34,078 nt of DNA, taken from contig VBFH01000072.1 of assembly GCA_005883575.1 (NCBI GenBank), positions 1 to 34,078 of the forward strand. The letters run 5' to 3'. A program made the translations under genes and the position numbers. Of the stretch, positions 1-5,440 are shown in pieces. Origin of the DNA: Chloroflexota bacterium. GTDB taxonomy: Bacteria; Chloroflexota; Dormibacteria; Dormibacterales; Dormibacteraceae. The notes below the pieces were generated by a model, which was not told where the DNA came from, made no database searches, and saw nothing but the letters and a program-made list of their open reading frames with translations. Numbering within the stretch: the first letter of the stretch is position 1; the number at the start of each line of letters is the position of its first letter.

Positions 1-2
1 TC

Positions 3-167
3 CCGATCTGGTCGCCGTCGCCGGCCCTCGAGCGGGTGCCGGCATCGATCAGCGGCAACTTCGCGATCGTGCTCAGCGGCGTCGCTTCCCTGCTGCTCGG
101 GATCTATCCCACGGCGTTGCTGATCGCCGGCCAGCTTGGCGCCAACCCGATCATCCCGAGCCCCTAG
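3..167 (+). CDS. nuoN: C-terminal end of a NuoN-like NADH-quinone oxidoreductase subunit (partial)
   Basis: The open frame runs in from the left edge and stops with TAG at 165-167, so only about 54 C-terminal residues are visible. They contain one clear membrane segment (FAIVLSGVASLLLGIYPTALL) followed by a short polar tail ending NPIIPSP. A last helix with an LGIYP turn and a short tail is typical of the antiporter-like complex I subunits, NuoN most of all. These subunits pump protons in the membrane arm of respiratory complex I. NuoM or NuoL or another antiporter-like protein cannot be excluded because the conserved charged helices lie outside the window. The stop codon is interlocked with that of the opposing gene in a shared CTAG. 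Confidence 0.55.
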   Translation, partial: PIWSPSPALERVPASISGNFAIVLSGVASLLLGIYPTALLIAGQLGANPIIPSP

Positions 168-613
168 GCCCGCAGCTTCTCGAGCGCCGCGGCGAGGCGC
201 CGCTCTCGTGTTTCCGGCTTCTTCGCCTCCTCGAGGCTCCGGGCGATCTCCTTCTTGTTGGTGAAGGAAAGCCTTTCCCACGCGCCGGACGCCCGCTTGT
301 CACGGGCCAGCGCCTTGGCGAGGTCCGCCGGCGGCTCGATGACGCGGGGCGCGGTGTCGAGCTCGATCTCGACCGTGACCTTGTCGCCCTGCTTGACGCC
401 GGCGGCCTCCTGGATGGACTTGAGCACACCCAGGCAGTAGGTCCCGTCACCCATCGGCATCAGCGACCCGCGGTAGGGCTGGCCGGCGATGACCGCCTGC
501 ACCCTTGGCATGCCTTTCAACCCCATCTTCGCGGCCACGTCCCTTGGCACCGGTACCAGGGTGCCTCCCCCGCCGCGCGGAGTCGACGTGAGCACCCCTT
601 TGAACCTGGGCAC
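164..613 (-). CDS. YdeI/OmpD-associated family protein with DUF1905 domain
   Basis: The protein has 149 residues if translation starts at the GTG at 613, the first plausible start after the upstream hydrolase gene ends at 625. Residues 1-85 resemble the DUF1905 fold, with TLVPVPRDVAAKMGLKG and later a CLGVLKSIQEAAGVKQGD segment. The last 50 residues (GAWERLSFTNKKEIARSLEEA ... RERRLAAALEKLRA) match the YdeI-type helical bundle. The family is cytosolic and poorly characterised; some members are called bacteriocin-protection proteins, a role not established here. The gene lies 11 nt downstream of the lipoprotein hydrolase and is probably cotranscribed with it. A much longer frame extends upstream but is only a shadow of that hydrolase gene. 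Confidence 0.8.
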   Translation of the reverse strand: MPRFKGVLTSTPRGGGGTLVPVPRDVAAKMGLKGMPRVQAVIAGQPYRGSLMPMGDGTYCLGVLKSIQEAAGVKQGDKVTVEIELDTAPRVIEPPADLAKALARDKRASGAWERLSFTNKKEIARSLEEAKKPETRERRLAAALEKLRA

Positions 614-624
614 TGCTCGAGATT

Positions 625-2046
625 CTAAGTCGGGATCGCCTGCCCCTTGGCGTGCGGCCGAGGGTAAGGCGCCGGCGTATGGGCGACGAACGACGGCTCG
701 AGCGCAAGGCCGAAAAACTGGTTCGCGCCGGCGCCTTGGGCCAGCGCCTCCGTATTCAACGCCGCGGGCTGCAGCGCCGACGCGTCCCACCGCCCGGTGT
801 CGAGGCGCTCGAGGAGGACTTGAAGTCCTGCGATCGTCTCCCCTGGCGTGAACGTACAGTGGCCGGCGCGGTGCACGAACAGCTGGCGGAGCATGTCGCC
901 TTTTGCCGCGGTTGCGACCACTTCTGCGTATGCGCTCTCGTTGGGAGGGATGACGAGGCCGTCCCCGGTCGTGTGCATCGACAGCATCGGCACCGACAGA
1001 TTGCCGTCGAAGCTGATGTAGCGGTCGAGGTACGCCGCGGCCCCGCGATCGGCCTTGATCGTCGCGCCGGCGTTCAGAGTTCGCAGATCCTTCTGCAGAT
1101 CCAGCCCGGCCTGCGCGTAAAGCGCGATGACTTCGGCGCGGTCTGGAGATTCCGCGAGAAGCGCGTTGTAGTTCACGCCGGCGTTCCACGACGGGTTGCC
1201 GCCGGCCCGGCGCTCGAGCTCCTGGCGATAGTCAAAGGCAAAGTTGAAGCCGACCCTCGACTCCCATTGCTGCTGGGCGGCGAGCTGGCCGGCGTAGTCA
1301 TCGGCCGCAGGCTCGGGCTGTCGGGGATCGAACCAGCCAGGCAGATCGATCAGCGCCGCGACCAGCCCGAGTCGGGCCCGGCCTAGAAGCGTCGAGGCCG
1401 CGGAGTTGAAGAGCTGCGCCGCAAGCTGCCTGTTGGCTTCGGCGTCGGTGATGTGCGTAAGCTGCAGAGCCGAGCCGGCGGCAAGCAAGGTCTTGAACGC
1501 GTACGCGGAATCGAGCTCCGCGTTCCAGGTGGCGATTCCTCCCGACAGCACCCCGCATAAAGGCATCGCGGCGGCGAAGCGGTCGGGATGAAGCTGGACG
1601 AGTCCGGCCGTGATGATGCCGCCCAGCGAAGCGCCCCATGCGATCACGCGTTTTGGCTTGTCGACGTGTGACCCGAAGTAATCGAGCAGCGCCATCTGGT
1701 CTCGGAATGCGTCCTCCAGCGCCCACCCGGTCGAGCTGTACGAGGAACCAGCAGCCGCATAGTGGTGGTCGAGCAACCACGTGCGCGCGAAGTCGACTGG
1801 CGCAGCCTGCGCGCCATTGGCTCCGCCGGGCGCTACGTAGCCGTGGCTGTACAGAAAGAGCGTCCCGTTCCAGCCGGCGGGGACGTCGATCTCGTACGAC
1901 GCAGCGCCGATCGCGCCGGTAAGGGTCCGTGGAGTCGGAGCCGCGGCTTTTGGTGTCGAGCCTTGCGAGCAGGCGGTGAAGACCACGAGCAGGACCAGCG
2001 CAGCGATCTGCGCGCGGTTAGATGTTCGAACGTCCCTGACCGCCAT
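625..2046 (-). CDS. Secreted lipoprotein alpha/beta-hydrolase
   Basis: The 473-residue protein starts at ATG 2046 with a short positive N-terminus, a hydrophobic stretch (IAALVLLVVF) and a lipobox TAC giving a lipidated Cys26. It is therefore expected to be membrane-anchored and exported. The mature part carries an early SHGY segment typical of the oxyanion region, the nucleophile elbow WGASLGG (Ser140), an acid candidate in TTGDGLVIP and a histidine in RAGHCTF, which together make a Ser-Asp-His triad. Size and layout resemble bacterial secreted esterases or peptidase-like hydrolases; the substrate cannot be read from the sequence. The start overlaps the end of the upstream SDR gene by 29 nt, so the two are probably translated from one message. 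An in-frame start 17 codons earlier is less natural for a signal peptide. Confidence 0.85.
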   Translation of the reverse strand: MAVRDVRTSNRAQIAALVLLVVFTACSQGSTPKAAAPTPRTLTGAIGAASYEIDVPAGWNGTLFLYSHGYVAPGGANGAQAAPVDFARTWLLDHHYAAAGSSYSSTGWALEDAFRDQMALLDYFGSHVDKPKRVIAWGASLGGIITAGLVQLHPDRFAAAMPLCGVLSGGIATWNAELDSAYAFKTLLAAGSALQLTHITDAEANRQLAAQLFNSAASTLLGRARLGLVAALIDLPGWFDPRQPEPAADDYAGQLAAQQQWESRVGFNFAFDYRQELERRAGGNPSWNAGVNYNALLAESPDRAEVIALYAQAGLDLQKDLRTLNAGATIKADRGAAAYLDRYISFDGNLSVPMLSMHTTGDGLVIPPNESAYAEVVATAAKGDMLRQLFVHRAGHCTFTPGETIAGLQVLLERLDTGRWDASALQPAALNTEALAQGAGANQFFGLALEPSFVAHTPAPYPRPHAKGQAIPT

Positions 2047-2773
2047 CAACAGCGATACTCGCCCCGGTGACAAGGCTCGCCTGCCGCGAGCACACAAACG
2101 CGACTACGCTCGCGACCTCTTCCGCGGTTCCAAAGTGGCCGAGCGGCATCTCGCGGCGAACGAATTCGGCGATACCTTGCGGGTCGGCCTGCAGGCGCCG
2201 GTGCCAACCGCCGCCCTCCCACAGGATCGAACCGGGGGCCACACCGTTGACCGTCACCCCTCCCGCCGCGACGTCGTGGGCCAGTGACTTGACCAGGCTG
2301 ATCTCGGCGGCTTTGGCTGCGTTGTAGGCCGGCGCTCCACCCGACTCGCGGCCGTAGACCGACGTGATGATGACGACGCGCCCCCAGCCGCGCTCCACCA
2401 TGCCGGGCAGCACGAGCTGCGTCATGCGTGCGCTGACGACGACGTTGCCCTCGAAGGCGGCCCGGAGCTGCTCCGTCCGGGTGTCATTCCAGGATGTGCC
2501 AGCACGGGCGCCGAAGTTGTTCACCAGGATGTCGATGGGGCCGAGATTTTCGCGCGTTTGCTCGACTGATCTCTTGCAACCTTCTTCGGTGGTGACGTCC
2601 GCGGCCACGCCGAAGCCCTTGAGCGATTCGGCGACGCTTTTCACGTCTGATGCGGTCCGGGCCACCACAGCGACTCGCGCTCCCTCGCGTGCCAGCGACT
2701 GCGCGATGGCGAGGCCAATGCCCCTGGTCCCAGCCGTGACCAAGGCGACCTTGCCGTCGATGCCGAAGTCCAC
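2018..2773 (-). CDS. SDR family oxidoreductase
   Basis: A 251-residue short-chain dehydrogenase/reductase. The N-terminal nucleotide-binding motif reads TAGTRGIG (variant of TGxxxGIG), followed by VNNFGAR in place of NNAG, the catalytic serine in IITSVYGRES, and YNAAK (YxxxK). The C-terminus ends in VDGGQGRSNI, normal for 3-oxoacyl-ACP-reductase-like SDRs. The substrate is unknown; NAD(P) dependence follows from the family. The GTG start at 2773 is supported by a TAGCAT hexamer (2786-2781) whose last base lies exactly 7 nt before it, a leaderless arrangement. The start faces the NUDIX gene across 33 bp or less. It is the first gene of a minus-strand run with the lipoprotein hydrolase and the YdeI-like protein. 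Confidence 0.88.
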   Translation of the reverse strand: MDFGIDGKVALVTAGTRGIGLAIAQSLAREGARVAVVARTASDVKSVAESLKGFGVAADVTTEEGCKRSVEQTRENLGPIDILVNNFGARAGTSWNDTRTEQLRAAFEGNVVVSARMTQLVLPGMVERGWGRVVIITSVYGRESGGAPAYNAAKAAEISLVKSLAHDVAAGGVTVNGVAPGSILWEGGGWHRRLQADPQGIAEFVRREMPLGHFGTAEEVASVVAFVCSRQASLVTGASIAVDGGQGRSNI

Positions 2774-2780
2774 GTGCCGA

Positions 2781-2799
2781 ATGCTAGAGACCGTAGAGT
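2781..2799. promoter_or_regulatory. Paired divergent leaderless promoters (SDR / NUDIX)
   Basis: The minus-strand -10 TAGCAT (2786-2781) stands 7 nt before the SDR GTG at 2773. The plus-strand -10 TAGAGT (2794-2799) stands 7 nt before the NUDIX ATG at 2807. The two hexamers are only 7 bp apart, so RNA polymerase bound at one promoter would cover the other. No good -35 is visible for either. Confidence 0.55.
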
Positions 2800-2806
2800 C
2801 GCCGTA

Positions 2807-3514
2807 ATGGCACTCCCGCCCGAGCTGTCAGGCCATCTCAATCTCGATGCTTCGCCTGTCACTCCGCGTCCCTCGGCGACGGTGTTGCTCGTGCGCGGCC
2901 GCAATCCCTGGGAGCTGCTCCTGGTTCACCGACCCGGTGGTGCCGACTTCGCGCCGGGGGCCTACGTCTTTCCCGGCGGCACGGTGCACGACGACGACCG
3001 GACGTTTGAGGACGAGATCCGCGCAGCGGCGGTGCGCGAGCTGTTCGAAGAGGTGGGAATTCTGCTTGCCCGGCGGGGTCGATCCTTTGCGCGCGACGTC
3101 GATGGCGAGCGGCTGCGTGCGACCGTGGCCGCCGGCGCTTCGTTCGGCGAGGCGATGCGCTCGCTGGCCCTCGAGCCGGCGTTCGACCGTCTGCAGATGT
3201 TCGCGCGCTGGGTCACCCCGGCGCAGCTCCGCAGGCGGTTCGACGCCCGGTTTTACCTGGCCCGATTACCGGCAGGTCAAGCGGTGCATGCGCAAGTGGG
3301 TGAGGTCGCCGACTGGTTGTGGATCGCACCTCGAACGGCGCTGCGCAAACCTGAGATCACGCTCGTCTACGCGACCCGCGCCGTCCTGGAGTCGGTCGCG
3401 GAGACAGCGGACGTCAGGGCTCTCTTTGCGCAGGCGCGCCGGCTCAAGGAGATCCCGATCGTGGAACCGCGGATCATCCGGGCCGAAAACGGCTGGGAGA
3501 TCGTGCGCGACTAG
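2807..3514 (+). CDS. NUDIX hydrolase
   Basis: The 235-residue protein contains a NUDIX box: GAYVFPGGTV at 51-60 followed after an acidic insert by AAVRELFEEVGILL at 74-87, giving the REx2EExG metal-binding core (Arg77, Glu78, Glu81, Glu82). The spacing between the first glycine and the RE is longer than in the canonical box, as in NUDT19/acyl-CoA-diphosphatase-like members. It would hydrolyse a nucleoside diphosphate linked to another moiety; the substrate is uncertain. Start choice: an upstream in-frame GTG at 2774 exists, but ATG 2807 has a TAGAGT hexamer exactly 7 nt before it and gives a normal N-terminus. The gene ends 12 bp from the convergent deaminase gene. Confidence 0.87.
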   Translation: MALPPELSGHLNLDASPVTPRPSATVLLVRGRNPWELLLVHRPGGADFAPGAYVFPGGTVHDDDRTFEDEIRAAAVRELFEEVGILLARRGRSFARDVDGERLRATVAAGASFGEAMRSLALEPAFDRLQMFARWVTPAQLRRRFDARFYLARLPAGQAVHAQVGEVADWLWIAPRTALRKPEITLVYATRAVLESVAETADVRALFAQARRLKEIPIVEPRIIRAENGWEIVRD

Positions 3515-3526
3515 CCTTTGACCGGC

Positions 3527-4000
3527 CTAACGCCAGTGCTCGCGCCAGCGGTTGTAGTGGACGACCTCCACCCCGCCCTGGCGCAGGACGTCAAGGCCCG
3601 CGGGGTCGCGGTACGCCTCTCGATAGTAAACCCGCGCGACGTTCGCGTTGATCGCCATCTTGGCGCACATCACGCAAGGAGAGGCGCTGACGAACATCAC
3701 CTTTCCCGGCTGCTGGGCGCCGGCCTTGACCAAGGCGTTGATCTCGCTGTGGATGCAACCGCACGACCCGGGCGTGGTCGAGTCGCACCGATTCGGCAGG
3801 CCGCGGGCGTTGCCGTTGTAGCCGATGCCGAGGACCTGGGTGAGGTCGCGCGTCGTGATCACGGTCCCCACCTGCAGCCGGGCGCACGTCGATCGCTTGG
3901 CCAGCTCCTCGGCCATGCGCATGTAGACCTCCTCCAGGGGGATCCGGTCGGGTGCCTGGTCGGGCCCCCGAAGAGGGTGAACTTCGGCCATCGAGCTCAT
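3527..4000 (-). CDS. dCMP deaminase family (ComEB-like) zinc enzyme
   Basis: A 157-residue cytidine/deoxycytidylate deaminase. The zinc site is complete: CGCIHSEIN supplies His84 and the proton-shuttling Glu86, and SPCVMCAK supplies Cys109 and Cys112. GYNGNARGLPNRCD upstream of it is the usual substrate-binding region of dCMP deaminases, and extra cysteines around residue 80 fit the second metal site of the ComEB group. The enzyme would turn dCMP into dUMP for dTTP synthesis, which fits the nearby ribonucleotide reductase. ATG 4000 was chosen over the longer frame starting at 4093, whose extra 31 residues would run through the rmuC promoter and its coding start. A TATAAA hexamer on this strand (4019-4014) lies 13 nt upstream of the ATG. 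Confidence 0.9.
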   Translation of the reverse strand: MSSMAEVHPLRGPDQAPDRIPLEEVYMRMAEELAKRSTCARLQVGTVITTRDLTQVLGIGYNGNARGLPNRCDSTTPGSCGCIHSEINALVKAGAQQPGKVMFVSASPCVMCAKMAINANVARVYYREAYRDPAGLDVLRQGGVEVVHYNRWREHWR

Positions 4001-4010
4001 GTTAACGGGC

Positions 4011-4039
4011 TTGTTTATACCCCGGATGACGGGTACAAT
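4011..4039 (+). promoter_or_regulatory. rmuC leaderless promoter, overlapping the deaminase promoter
   Basis: TTGTTT (4011-4016), a 17-bp spacer and TACAAT (4034-4039) form a good SigA-type promoter. The hexamer ends exactly 7 nt before ATG 4047, so the transcript should begin at or next to the A of the start codon. The same 46-bp region carries TATAAA on the other strand (4019-4014) for the divergent deaminase gene. Confidence 0.65.
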
Positions 4040-4046
4040 GCGCAAG

Positions 4047-5120
4047 ATGTCGGTGCTCGAACTTCTGTTCGCGCTGCTTCTGGTATGCCTCATGGCTGGG
4101 ATCGCGGTGGTGGGGGCTCTCGTCTGGAGCCTGGTCAGGCGGGCTGACGGTCAGGCGCGCGATGTGGCCGAGCTCAAGACGCGCCTCCAGGCGGGGGGCC
4201 AGACCCAGGAATCCCAGGCCGCCGAGATTCGCGATCGCCTGGTCCACGCGCAGTCGGCCATGGAGGGCTTGCGCTCGGCGATCTCGGCGCGGCAGCCGAT
4301 CGAGGAAGAGGCTCGTGCCAGCCTCAAGCGTCTGGAGAGCGTCATCGCGGGCAGTTCGAGCCGGGGCGCGGCCGGCGAGCACATCCTGGAGGAGGCGCTC
4401 CGCCACCTGCCGCCGGAGATGCTGCAGCGCAACGTCTGGGTGGGCGGCAAGGTGGTGGAGCTGGCCCTGCGCCTGCCAGGCGGCAAGCTGCTGCCGATGG
4501 ACTCGAAATGGGTTTCGAGCGTGGCCCTGGAGCAGCTTGGCGAGCCAGGGCTCGACGCCAACCGCCGGGCCCAGCTGATGGCCCAGGTGGAACGTGAGGT
4601 GGAGCGCCGGGTCCGTGAGGTCAGCCAGTACATCGATCCCGCCACCACCTCACCCTTTGCCCTGGCGGTCATCCCCGACGCGGCTTACGACGTCTGCCGG
4701 GGAGCCATCGTCAACGCCCACATGCGCCATGTGATGGTCGTCGGCTACGCCATGGCCCTCCCCTATCTGCTGACGCTGTACCAGCTGCACCTGCAGTTCG
4801 CCCGGACGGTCGACATGGAGAAGCTGCAGTCGGCCCTCATCGACATCGAGCGCCAGGTTGACGTGCTCGAGGGCATCCTGGAGAACAAGGTGCAGCGGTC
4901 GTTGACCGTCCTCCAGAACGCCTACACGGAAGGACGGCAGGCGACCGCCAAGATCCGCTCCTCGGCGCAAGGGGCTCAGCTTTCCTCCCCCTCGGATGGG
5001 GAGGTGGCGCGCGGCGCCGGAGGGGCCGCTGGGGACAACGTATCCACAGGCTCGCCCGATGCGTCCACCGAGGTTTCCACAGAGAGCTTCCGCCTGGCCC
5101 TGCTCGACTCGGTCCAGTAG
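4047..5120 (+). CDS. rmuC: RmuC family DNA recombination protein
   Basis: The 357-residue protein has an N-terminal membrane anchor (LLFALLLVCLMAGIAVVGALVW, about residues 4-27), a coiled-coil stretch to about residue 95, and the RmuC nuclease-like core beginning at SRGAAGEHILEEALRHLPP. The core continues with GGKLLPMDSKWVS and FALAVIPDAAYDVC, the conserved acidic/lysine region of the family. RmuC proteins limit rearrangements at inverted repeats; the biochemical activity is inferred from a restriction-endonuclease-like fold. The start at ATG 4047 is set by the TACAAT hexamer 7 nt upstream. The tail after about residue 310 (SSPSDGEVARGAGG...) is low-complexity and coincides with a dispersed hairpin repeat, so it probably reflects a repeat that invaded the 3' end of the gene. 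Confidence 0.88.
   Translation: MSVLELLFALLLVCLMAGIAVVGALVWSLVRRADGQARDVAELKTRLQAGGQTQESQAAEIRDRLVHAQSAMEGLRSAISARQPIEEEARASLKRLESVIAGSSSRGAAGEHILEEALRHLPPEMLQRNVWVGGKVVELALRLPGGKLLPMDSKWVSSVALEQLGEPGLDANRRAQLMAQVEREVERRVREVSQYIDPATTSPFALAVIPDAAYDVCRGAIVNAHMRHVMVVGYAMALPYLLTLYQLHLQFARTVDMEKLQSALIDIERQVDVLEGILENKVQRSLTVLQNAYTEGRQATAKIRSSAQGAQLSSPSDGEVARGAGGAAGDNVSTGSPDASTEVSTESFRLALLDSVQ
4983..5006. repeat. Dispersed hairpin repeat, copy 1 (inside rmuC)
   Basis: TCCTCCCC (4983-4990), a 5-nt gap and ATGGGGAGGTG (4996-5006) form a CCTCCCC/GGGGAGG stem. The same two blocks with a 4-nt gap occur at 26049-26071 in an intergenic region. The copy here is translated as part of the RmuC tail. Confidence 0.55.
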
Positions 5121-5189
5121 GCAAGGTTTGGCCGGTTTCCCCCAGGCAGTGCCCACCCTGTGCCCAATTCGTCCGCAGGGATATCCACA
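5040..5189 (+). promoter_or_regulatory. Cluster of DnaA-box-like sites upstream of nrdJ
   Basis: Three near matches to TTATCCACA are read on this strand: GTATCCACA (5040-5048), GTTTCCACA (5073-5081) and ATATCCACA (5181-5189). The first and third differ from the consensus at one base, the second at two. Two lie in the end of rmuC and one in the intergenic region, 60-210 bp before the nrdJ promoter. In E. coli, DnaA controls nrdAB through such boxes; a parallel role here is inference. Confidence 0.35.
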
Positions 5190-5228
5190 GGTATTCCACC
5201 AAGATGTAGGGGTTGAGAGGTCATTGAG

Positions 5229-5244
5229 GCCAAATATCTTGTGT
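5229..5244 (+). promoter_or_regulatory. Possible NrdR box upstream of nrdJ
   Basis: GCCAAATATCTTGTGT agrees with the NrdR-box consensus ACACWATATATWGTGT at 12 of 16 positions by eye. It ends 7 bp before the -35 hexamer. A much weaker second match (8 of 16) lies 31 bp downstream at 5260-5275, the usual three-turn spacing of paired NrdR boxes, and would fall inside the promoter spacer. NrdR represses ribonucleotide reductase genes; no nrdR gene is in the window. Confidence 0.4.
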
Positions 5245-5251
5245 TCAGGCC

Positions 5252-5280
5252 TTGACAAGCCCAAATCCCGATCGTATAGT
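5252..5280 (+). promoter_or_regulatory. nrdJ SigA-type promoter
   Basis: A perfect TTGACA (5252-5257), a 17-bp spacer and TATAGT (5275-5280). This is the best consensus promoter in the window and predicts a start near 5287. Confidence 0.75.
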
Positions 5281-5440
5281 CGAAGGCGTTACATCGAGGC
5301 CCTGGGGCATAAGTGGCGGGCATGCTCTGGGGCCTCTTGCATCCCCAAACGAATCAGTTCAACGACCCCACATACGTCACAGCAATCCGCTTCAAAAACA
5401 CCCACTCCGGGGATGATTTAAGGAGGCGCTCGCAACAAAG

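Larger units (their letters stand above)
5121..5440 (+). other. 320-bp non-coding region and nrdJ leader
   Basis: No gene is seen here. The first half carries a DnaA-like box at 5181-5189 and a possible NrdR box. The second half, from about 5287, is an untranslated leader of roughly 154 nt. The leader contains the inverted repeat GAGGCCC (5296-5302) / GGGCCTC (5330-5336) and the pair ATCCCC (5341-5346) / GGGGAT (5409-5414), the latter close to the ribosome-binding site TAAGGAGG (5419-5426), 14 nt before the ATG. A structured regulatory leader is possible, but no cobalamin-riboswitch B12 box is visible. Confidence 0.5.

Noticed and set aside
164-1189. 341-codon version of the YdeI-like gene
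   Set aside because: The first 192 codons lie inside the hydrolase gene and are Arg/Pro-rich shadow; only the last 149 residues are family-like.
5287-5440. Cobalamin riboswitch before nrdJ
   Set aside because: The leader is long and the enzyme uses B12, but I find no B12-box-like sequence and the visible pairings do not form the multi-helix junction of that class.
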